A DNA stretch of 5,104 nucleotides from Phycisphaerae bacterium (lineage in GTDB: Bacteria > Planctomycetota > Phycisphaerae > Sedimentisphaerales > Anaerobacaceae), in assembly GCA_030602845.1 (NCBI GenBank), contig JAUVYZ010000176.1, forward strand, positions 1 through 5,104, written 5' to 3'. The notes beneath the pieces were generated by a model, which saw only the letters and a list, made by a program, of their open reading frames with translations, was not told the DNA's origin and searched no databases. The translations under genes and the position numbers were made by a program. Shown here in pieces: positions 1 through 5,104 of this stretch (position 1 is the stretch's first letter; the number at the start of each line of letters is the position of its first letter).

Positions 1-53
1 CCGATACCGGCTAGGATAAATAAATACACAAATATGGCAATTAAGTAAGTCAT
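1..53 (-). CDS. N-terminus of a hydrophobic membrane protein, probably a transporter (partial, runs off left edge)
   Basis: An ATG at 53 (minus strand) opens a frame with no stop up to the window edge, encoding 17 full codons: MTYLIAIFVYLFILAGI. Apart from one Thr, every residue is hydrophobic, aromatic or small, as in the first transmembrane helix of an inner-membrane protein. It starts 7 bases after the peptidase stop codon and has a GAGG Shine-Dalgarno sequence 5 bases upstream that overlaps that stop, a typical translationally coupled operon junction. Short hydrophobic starts of this kind are common in sodium:solute symporters (SSS family) and other secondary transporters, so uptake of peptidase products is conceivable. 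Seventeen residues cannot identify a family. The existence of the gene is fairly secure from spacing, ribosome binding site and composition; the function is a guess. Confidence 0.6.
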   Translation of the reverse strand, partial: MTYLIAIFVYLFILAGI

Positions 54-58
54 CTCTG

Positions 59-63
59 CCTCA
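59..63 (-). promoter_or_regulatory. Ribosome binding site overlapping the peptidase stop codon
   Basis: On the minus strand the sequence reads TGAGG-CAGAG-ATG. The TGA is the stop of the M2 peptidase and its last two bases contribute to the GAGG Shine-Dalgarno core, 5 bases before the ATG at 53. This supports a real downstream gene whose translation is coupled to that of the peptidase. Confidence 0.55.
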
Positions 64-1767
64 TTTTATGAACTGATTAACGAAGTATTTTGGTGTCAAT
101 GGCTCTGCCGTGGCCTGTTCGATCATGTCGTTCCAGTGATAAAGAGCACCGGGGCCGAGGACTTTTCTGCGCAGGTACTCACCGAGCCTCTTATCGCCGA
201 TATAACTGACGTCCTTATCCGATTCAAGCTTAAAAACTTTGTGAACTATATGGTAATGCAGTTGGGAAGCCAGTAATTCACCTAACATATAATTATGGTA
301 ATAGCAGGGTGCAGTGGTGAAATGAAGCTTGGAAGCCCAACCCGCATCAACAGGCCCCGGAGGTCGTCTAACCAACTGATATTTCTCAACCAGCTCCCAC
401 CACAGATTGTTCAAATCCTGGTCGGGATCGGCATAAAGCTGCTTTTCAAAGTTGTACATAACCATAGCCCAGCGGGCAAAAAGGATTTGCTGGAAGCGTA
501 GGTACTTGGCGCTGACTTTTTCGATATTGGCGTGCTGCTGCTCTGAGAGGTTCAGCATTTCCTGCATCCAGGTGGCATTGCGGCTCAGTCGGCCGAAGAA
601 CATTGCGATGGCTTCGGTGGTGAAGCTGTGGGCTGGTTCTCTGAGCAGCCAGTCCGGCAGGCCGTCGTTGCCGGATTTCCGGTCGTGGTATTTGCTGTAA
701 ACTGCGTGGCCCAATTCGTGTAATATGGTCTCCATCCAGCGTTCAGTATTTTGAAGGTTACACAAAATACGAACATCGCCCCTGCGGTCCACGTCTTCGC
801 TAAAAGCATGTGGATATTTACCTTCACGGTCATATAAATCGCTTCTGGCAAGTATATCATCCACGGGAAGGCCAATGCCAGCGTAATATTTTTCCGCCAA
901 TTCTTTGACATCGTGCTTGTTGTAGTAGAGGTCCAAATCCAGCTCGTAGACCAGAGGAGTCCTCTGGAAGAATGGGTCATGATAGTGCCAGGGCAGCAGT
1001 TCTTCGGGGGCGATGCCGTAACTTTCTGCCAGGATACGGTCTAATTCTTCCTTCATTCGAGTGAAAGGTTCGTTGGTCAATTCATAAAGCTCGCTGAAGA
1101 TGCGGTCAAGTTCTTCCACATTCTGCTCGCCCGTGACTATGGAAAGAGTGTGATAACTGTCAAAGTCAAGCTTTCGGGCCGCCTTGTTGCGCAGCTTGAC
1201 CAATTCGATGAAATCGTCGATAATCGCATCTCCGACCTGCTTGCTTGCTTTCCAGGCGAGCTCTCTTTTGCGGCAATCTTTTTCCGTGGTCATAATTATA
1301 TAAATGTCGCTCATGGTGACCTTTTTGCCGTCGATGGTGCCGCGAAAAGTGTTGTACTTTTCCTGGATTTTCGTGTCCAAATCGACCAGCTTTTCCAAAA
1401 GCTGCGGCTCTATCTGATTCCGCAGATAAGCGTAGTATAACTTATCCAATTGTCGGGCCAATCTGGCGTCCCTGACCTGGCTGGACTCTTTCATGTCTTT
1501 AAGGAAGGCATACTTCTGGGGATTACTGTAGATTCGCCGAATCTCAAGTCGCAACTGGCTGTGCTTATCGTAGTATTCCGATTTGCCGGTGGTTGAGGCG
1601 TCCCAATAGGTAAGATTCGCCTGTGTCGTCATAGGTTCGATTTTTTCGACATGGGCTGTAATGAACTTTTCCAACTTTCTTTCCTTTGCGTTAGGTCCAC
1701 AACCAAAAAGCAGAACGGACATAGTAAAGCAAAGAGCTGTCCGTCTAAAGCCGGAACAAATTTTCAT
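61..1767 (-). CDS. M2-family (ACE-like) zinc metallopeptidase, lipoprotein
   Basis: A 568-residue zinc peptidase of the peptidyl-dipeptidase A (ACE) family, which typically releases dipeptides from peptide C-termini. It begins with a basic, hydrophobic signal peptide ending in lipobox LFGC (Cys23 would be acylated); the +2 residue is Gly, not Asp, so outer-membrane or surface anchoring is plausible. HELGH at 350-354 gives two zinc ligands and the catalytic Glu351. LREPAHSFTTEAIA places the third ligand at Glu385, aligning with LREGANPGFHEAIG of human ACE. His320-Ala321 lies exactly 30 residues before HELGH, as His353-Ala354 does in ACE. Lys480-x-His482 and Tyr490/Tyr493 match ACE Lys511, His513, Tyr520 and Tyr523 with one inserted residue. 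The catalytic set therefore looks complete. The start at 1767 is chosen because AAGGAG lies 7 bases upstream and the signal peptide follows at once; the frame stays open to 1866, but that stretch is a terminator and repeat. It is followed closely by a membrane-protein gene. Natural substrate unknown. Confidence 0.9.
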   Translation of the reverse strand: MKICSGFRRTALCFTMSVLLFGCGPNAKERKLEKFITAHVEKIEPMTTQANLTYWDASTTGKSEYYDKHSQLRLEIRRIYSNPQKYAFLKDMKESSQVRDARLARQLDKLYYAYLRNQIEPQLLEKLVDLDTKIQEKYNTFRGTIDGKKVTMSDIYIIMTTEKDCRKRELAWKASKQVGDAIIDDFIELVKLRNKAARKLDFDSYHTLSIVTGEQNVEELDRIFSELYELTNEPFTRMKEELDRILAESYGIAPEELLPWHYHDPFFQRTPLVYELDLDLYYNKHDVKELAEKYYAGIGLPVDDILARSDLYDREGKYPHAFSEDVDRRGDVRILCNLQNTERWMETILHELGHAVYSKYHDRKSGNDGLPDWLLREPAHSFTTEAIAMFFGRLSRNATWMQEMLNLSEQQHANIEKVSAKYLRFQQILFARWAMVMYNFEKQLYADPDQDLNNLWWELVEKYQLVRRPPGPVDAGWASKLHFTTAPCYYHNYMLGELLASQLHYHIVHKVFKLESDKDVSYIGDKRLGEYLRRKVLGPGALYHWNDMIEQATAEPLTPKYFVNQFIK

Positions 1768-1774
1768 ACCTTGT

Positions 1775-1780
1775 CTCCTT
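1775..1780 (-). promoter_or_regulatory. Strong Shine-Dalgarno sequence that sets the peptidase start
   Basis: AAGGAG on the minus strand, separated by 7 bases from the ATG at 1767. It is the best ribosome binding site in the window. It settles the start at the Met beginning the lipoprotein signal peptide rather than the codon at 1866, which would add 33 residues encoded by the upstream terminator and repeat. No convincing -35/-10 promoter is visible between the terminator and this site: only about 14 bases separate them. Confidence 0.85.
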
Positions 1781-1794
1781 GTTAAGCTCAAGAG

Positions 1795-1815
1795 AAAAAA
1801 AGGGCTGTAAGCCCT
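1795..1815 (-). terminator. Rho-independent terminator after the glycyl radical enzyme gene
   Basis: On the minus strand AGGGCT-TAC-AGCCCT forms a perfect 6-bp stem with a 3-base loop, followed directly by a run of seven T (the first belongs to the stem end), the standard layout of an intrinsic terminator. It lies 56 bases beyond the stop of the glycyl radical enzyme. On the plus strand there is no T-run after the hairpin, so it acts in one direction only. The stem is short, so read-through into the peptidase gene is quite possible; it may lower expression of the downstream genes rather than separate them fully. Confidence 0.7.
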
Positions 1816-1845
1816 GGGTAGACACAAAGGCCTGCCCCTACAATT
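1816..1845. repeat. Imperfect inverted repeat resembling a dispersed GTAGGGGCAGGCCT-type intergenic element
   Basis: GGTAG at 1817-1821 and CTAC at 1838-1841 are inverted arms (four clean pairs) around an AGGCCT palindrome at 1828-1833. On the minus strand it reads GTAGGGGCAGGCCTTTGTG then TCTACCC, and runs straight into the terminator stem. Sequences of this shape (GTAGGGGCAGGCCT...CTACCC) occur as short dispersed repeats in many environmental bacterial genomes; that resemblance is from memory. Only one copy is in this window, so repetition cannot be shown here. Confidence 0.4.
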
Positions 1846-1871
1846 TCGGTACACATAGCGGTTCAAATGCC

Positions 1872-4235
1872 TTAAAACGATTGTTGTTCGGTGCGAGCAA
1901 TGATTTCGTTTTGCAGGTCCCGGCCCACATCTACAAAGTAATCGCTGAAACCGGCCACCCTGACGATGAGGTCGCGATGCTGCTGCGGATTCTGCTGGGC
2001 TTTACGCAGAATTTCGGCGTCAATGACGTTGAACTGGACATGGTGGCCGTCGAGCTTGAAGTAGGACCTGATGAGATGAGCAAGTTTGTCAATGCCATCG
2101 CCGGCGAGTACCTGCGGATTGAATTTCATATTTAGCAGGGTCCCTCCGGTGCGGGCGTGGTCAATTCTGGCAGCTGACTTGATAACAGCGGTAGGCCCTT
2201 TCGTATCGGCACCCTGACTGGGCGAGATACCCTCGGAGACCGGCTCGCCGGCTTTTCTGCCGTTGGGCAGCGCTCCTACTACCGAGCCGAAATAGATATG
2301 TACCGTTGTGGGCAGCAGGTTGACACGATACTTTCCGCCCTTGGTGTTGGGCCGGCCATTGAGCAGCTCGTAATAGGCGTTAAATACTTCTTTGGCGATA
2401 CTGTCTGCGTAATCGTCATCGTTGCCGTACTTTGGGCTATGTGCCATCAGCGAGTGGTGCAGACTTTCGTGACCGTCAAAATTGGTCTGCATCGCTGTCA
2501 GTAATTCATCCATAGTAACTTTCTGCTGCTCGAAAACATGATATTTTGCTGCCGCCAGCGCATCGGTTACCGTGCCAATACCGACGCCCTGGATATAGGT
2601 TGGATTGTATCTTGCGCCGCCGTTGTGGTAATCTAATCCACGGGCGATGCAGTCGTCCATCAGAATTGACATAAAGGGCGCGGGCATGTAATTGGCGTAG
2701 AGCCGCTCGGTAACATTGTTAAATTTGATTTTCAGGTCAATAAAATAGCCGAGTTGTTCCTTATAGGCGTCCATTAACTGTTGATAAGAAGCGAATTGGC
2801 GGGCATCACCGGTTTGGGGGCCAAGCTGCTCGCCTGAGTTCGGGTCAACGCCGTTGTTGCAGGCCAGCTCGAAAATCTTGGGCCAATTCATATAGCCGGT
2901 CAGGGTGCAGCTTTCCTTGCCGAACGAACTGACCGTTACACAGCCGCTGGGGCCGCCGGTGCGGGCGTCTGTCATGCTCTTGCCGTCCTGAAGCATTTCC
3001 TTTATAATCACGTCGGTGTTGAATACCGAAGGCTGACCGAATCCGGTGCGAATGACCTCGCAGGCGCGCCGAACGAGCCGGTCCGGATTCTTCTTGCTGA
3101 GTTGAATACAGGAGCTGGGCTGGGGCAGACGCATCTCCTCGACCACGTCCAATATCATATATGAAATATCGTTGACAGCGTCACCTCCATCGGTCGCTGT
3201 TATTCCGCCAATGTTAATCAGTGCAAAGTCGACGTAGGTTCCGCTTTGTTCTTCGGTGATTCCAACTTTGGGCGGGGCGGGCTGATTGTTGAACTTTATC
3301 CAGAAGCACTGCAGCAGTTCTTTAGCGTGCTGCGGCGTTAAGGTTCCTTCTTGCAGGCCCTTTTCATAGAACGGGAGCAGGTGCTGGTCAAGCCGGCCTG
3401 GATTGAAGGAGTCCCAGGTATTCAATTCCGTAATTACGGAGAGGTGTACGAACCAGTACGACTGTAACGCTTCCCAAAAATTGCGCGGCGCATGGGCCGG
3501 CACGTGTGAGCAGACCTCGGCGATTTGTTCCAGTTCGCTCCGGCGGATGGGGTTGGTCTCCTTCTGTGCAAGTTCCGTTGCCTTGTCGGCGTGCCGCTGA
3601 GCGAAGATAATGACGGCGTCGGCACAAATGGCCATCGCCTGGTATTCTTGGTCTTTTTCGTAGGCGCTAGCGTCATTGAAATAGTCGAGTTTCTTTCGGT
3701 TTTCTGCGATTGTCTCCTTAAAGTCCAGCATACCCTTGTGATAAATTTTGTCGTCAAGGATGGCATGGCCGGGAGCACGCTGCTCCATAAATTCGGTGAA
3801 CACTCCCGCCTTGAATGCCTGGTGCCACTTTTCGTCCATCGCGCCGAAGAGTTTTTCCCGCATAGTTTTGCCGGCCCAGAAGGGGATGATTTTCTCTTTG
3901 TAAATTTTTCTGACCTCTTCTGTAACCACAAAGGATGTTCTTTCCCGAGTGTTGAGTATGCGCAGGTCCTCGAGGTTATGGCAGCATAACTCGGGGTAAG
4001 TCGGCGTGGCCTTGGGGGCCGGGCCGCGCTCACCCACAATCAGTTCGCCATCGTTGATACAAATGGTTTTGTTCTCCATGAGGTACTTGAACGATAGCCC
4101 GCGACAGAGAGGAACAGATTCGCGCACGGGGGTATCACTCTTGTAAAACTCGGTCATCAGTTCCGCTCGCTCGGTGGAGATGTACGGTTTGGTCTCAACA
4201 CTTTGTTTACGCAGTTTTGCCACTCTTTCGTTCAT
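1872..4235 (-). CDS. Glycyl radical enzyme, HypD-like clade (pyruvate formate-lyase superfamily), with an altered active site
   Basis: A 787-residue cytoplasmic, oxygen-sensitive radical enzyme of normal length. The PFL-like barrel domain fills most of the protein; the C-terminal glycyl radical domain begins near residue 665. Gly762 in RVAGFSDYF is the expected radical site and Cys432 in GGPSGCV the thiyl cysteine. Overall sequence closely follows trans-4-hydroxy-L-proline dehydratase (HypD), with shared blocks such as TEFMEQRAPGH, GRLDQHL, KFNNQPAPPKVGIT and PKYGNDDDYAD. By motif alignment, pocket residues His157, Asp275, Ser331, Asp336, Phe337, Tyr448 and Thr643 are kept, but the Glu two residues after the cysteine (GCVE in dehydratases and lyases) is Thr434. 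Hydroxyproline dehydration is therefore uncertain; a related ring-opening enzyme (HplG-like) or another substrate is possible. ATG at 4235 is preferred because MNERVAKLR is the usual family start; an in-frame GTG at 4247 would add four residues and overlap the activase. No strong Shine-Dalgarno precedes either, so translational coupling is likely. Family sure, substrate not. Confidence 0.93.
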   Translation of the reverse strand: MNERVAKLRKQSVETKPYISTERAELMTEFYKSDTPVRESVPLCRGLSFKYLMENKTICINDGELIVGERGPAPKATPTYPELCCHNLEDLRILNTRERTSFVVTEEVRKIYKEKIIPFWAGKTMREKLFGAMDEKWHQAFKAGVFTEFMEQRAPGHAILDDKIYHKGMLDFKETIAENRKKLDYFNDASAYEKDQEYQAMAICADAVIIFAQRHADKATELAQKETNPIRRSELEQIAEVCSHVPAHAPRNFWEALQSYWFVHLSVITELNTWDSFNPGRLDQHLLPFYEKGLQEGTLTPQHAKELLQCFWIKFNNQPAPPKVGITEEQSGTYVDFALINIGGITATDGGDAVNDISYMILDVVEEMRLPQPSSCIQLSKKNPDRLVRRACEVIRTGFGQPSVFNTDVIIKEMLQDGKSMTDARTGGPSGCVTVSSFGKESCTLTGYMNWPKIFELACNNGVDPNSGEQLGPQTGDARQFASYQQLMDAYKEQLGYFIDLKIKFNNVTERLYANYMPAPFMSILMDDCIARGLDYHNGGARYNPTYIQGVGIGTVTDALAAAKYHVFEQQKVTMDELLTAMQTNFDGHESLHHSLMAHSPKYGNDDDYADSIAKEVFNAYYELLNGRPNTKGGKYRVNLLPTTVHIYFGSVVGALPNGRKAGEPVSEGISPSQGADTKGPTAVIKSAARIDHARTGGTLLNMKFNPQVLAGDGIDKLAHLIRSYFKLDGHHVQFNVIDAEILRKAQQNPQQHRDLIVRVAGFSDYFVDVGRDLQNEIIARTEQQSF

Positions 4236-4239
4236 ATCA

Positions 4240-5104
4240 CTAACCACTTATTTTGACTTCAAATTCGTAATTATTAAGATTTTCTGCAATCGAGCTCATT
4301 TTTTCCTCGTCGGGAGTTTCGGTTTGCATGAGTTTGATGCCGGACGTGAGTCGAGCCGATTTCTCTTTTCCGCCACGGTTATAGGGCAGGAGGTCTATTC
4401 CGCTGACGCCCGGCAGTGATGCTGCAAATTTGCCTGTCGCTTCGATGTTTGCCCGGTCGTCATTAAAGCCGGGAATGACCGGTATTCTTATCACGATTCT
4501 TTTGCTCGCCTCCGAGAGACGCCTGATGTTATCCAGTATCAGATTATTTCCCACACCGGTAAAACGTTCGTGCACATCACTGTCCATGTGTTTGAGGTCG
4601 CAGAGGAACAGGTCGGTTTTTTCACTGACCATTTCTACAATCTCCGGCTTTGCGTAACAGCTCGTGTCCACTGCCGTGTGGATTTCCTGCGCGTGGCACC
4701 GACTCAGCAGTGCAAGAAGGAACTCCGGCTGCATCAGCGGTTCGCCCCCGGAGAATGTGACACCACCGCCGGACTGTTCGTAAAAAATGACATCTTTTTT
4801 AATTTCAACCATAACCTCACTAAGGCCCATTTCCTGCCCGATAATCTCCCGCGCACCGGCCGCACAGACGTTCACGCATTCACCGCACAGGTTGCATTTA
4901 CTTGCGTCTGTTACAGGCTGGTCTTCGACAAGCGAAATTGCCTGCGCTGTGCATACCTCTACGCATTGACCACATCCGACACATCGGCCTTTGCGCAGCC
5001 CGTGTTCCGGATAGCGTCTCCAACCTTCGGGATTTTGGCACCACTGACACTGCAAGGGACAGCCTTTGAAGAACACCGTCGTGCGGATACCTGGGCCGTC
5101 ATGT
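4240..5104 (-). CDS. Glycyl radical enzyme activating enzyme, radical SAM (5' end outside window)
   Basis: This activase generates the glycyl radical on its partner enzyme by reductive cleavage of S-adenosylmethionine. In the window 287 residues are visible, starting HDGPGIRTTVFFKGC; family members have roughly 10-20 residues before this point, so only the extreme N-terminus is missing. The GTG at 5076 is an internal Val, not the start. Counting from the first visible residue, the radical SAM motif CxxxCxxC uses Cys15, Cys19 and Cys22. An inserted ferredoxin-like domain has two CxxCxxCxxxC sets (Cys41/44/47/51 and Cys70/73/76/80), as in activases of most non-PFL glycyl radical enzymes. SGGEP at 118-122 is the SAM-binding motif. 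The stop at 4242-4240 lies 4 bases before the preferred ATG of the glycyl radical enzyme, so the two are one translational unit and evident partners. Activase-first order is less usual than enzyme-first. Confidence 0.95.
   Translation of the reverse strand, partial: HDGPGIRTTVFFKGCPLQCQWCQNPEGWRRYPEHGLRKGRCVGCGQCVEVCTAQAISLVEDQPVTDASKCNLCGECVNVCAAGAREIIGQEMGLSEVMVEIKKDVIFYEQSGGGVTFSGGEPLMQPEFLLALLSRCHAQEIHTAVDTSCYAKPEIVEMVSEKTDLFLCDLKHMDSDVHERFTGVGNNLILDNIRRLSEASKRIVIRIPVIPGFNDDRANIEATGKFAASLPGVSGIDLLPYNRGGKEKSARLTSGIKLMQTETPDEEKMSSIAENLNNYEFEVKISG

Noticed and set aside
1768..1866. N-terminal extension of the peptidase to a start at 1866
   Set aside because: These codons cover the terminator hairpin, T-run and repeat, give a non-signal-like leader, and the strong AAGGAG plus lipoprotein signal peptide point to the ATG at 1767.
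1779..2135. 118-residue plus-strand frame spanning the spacer and the enzyme's 3' end
   Set aside because: Mostly antisense to the glycyl radical domain and begins in the terminator; no ribosome binding site or family match.
3525..3989. 154-residue open frame on the plus strand
   Set aside because: It lies wholly antisense to the conserved glycyl radical enzyme, has no recognisable domain, and is best explained as a shadow of codon bias.
3434..4039. 201-residue minus-strand frame inside the glycyl radical enzyme gene
   Set aside because: An alternative frame of the same strand within a strongly conserved coding region; its Arg/Ser/Thr/Pro-rich translation is typical of an out-of-frame reading.
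1872..4235. Pyruvate formate-lyase (pflB) identity for the large enzyme
   Set aside because: It has a single cysteine in the GCV loop rather than the adjacent Cys-Cys pair of pyruvate formate-lyase, its blocks match HypD-type enzymes, and its activase carries the two extra cluster motifs that the pyruvate formate-lyase activase lacks.
4240..5076. GTG at 5076 as the start of the activase
   Set aside because: Upstream in-frame codons encode HDGPGIRTT, a conserved part of the activase N-terminus, so the frame continues past the window edge and the GTG is an internal valine.

Overview
The window holds a compact gene set that lies entirely on the minus strand. It suggests a strictly anaerobic, Gram-negative-type bacterium: an oxygen-sensitive glycyl radical enzyme with its activase sits beside a secreted zinc peptidase that has a lipoprotein signal. 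Base composition is roughly balanced. Planctomycetota (Phycisphaerae-like) or another fermentative lineage with ACE-like M2 peptidases would fit, but nothing here fixes the taxon, so this is low-confidence inference.

In transcription order (right to left): (1) 5104-4240, a radical-SAM glycyl-radical-enzyme activase with two extra [4Fe-4S] cluster motifs, cut by the window edge just before its conserved HDGPGIR motif. (2) 4235-1872, a full-length glycyl radical enzyme that closely resembles trans-4-hydroxy-L-proline dehydratase (HypD) along its length, but has Thr where glycyl-radical eliminases carry a catalytic Glu two residues after the thiyl cysteine. (3) 1871-1768, a non-coding spacer with an imperfect inverted repeat that looks like a dispersed intergenic element, a factor-independent terminator and a strong Shine-Dalgarno sequence. 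(4) 1767-61, a lipoprotein of peptidase family M2 (angiotensin-converting-enzyme-like) with the ACE catalytic residues in place. (5) 53-1, the first 17 codons of a hydrophobic, probably integral membrane protein, running off the left edge. The plus strand carries no credible gene.

Activase and enzyme are nearly contiguous, so they are almost certainly co-expressed and work as a pair. Peptidase and membrane protein are likewise tightly coupled. The terminator separates the two pairs into either two transcription units or one attenuated operon. A reasonable but unproven reading is a peptide or amino-acid scavenging locus: the surface-anchored M2 peptidase trims peptides, the membrane protein might take up product, and the glycyl radical enzyme acts on a proline-like or other small amino-acid-derived substrate. 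The Glu-to-Thr change means hydroxyproline dehydration should not be assumed.
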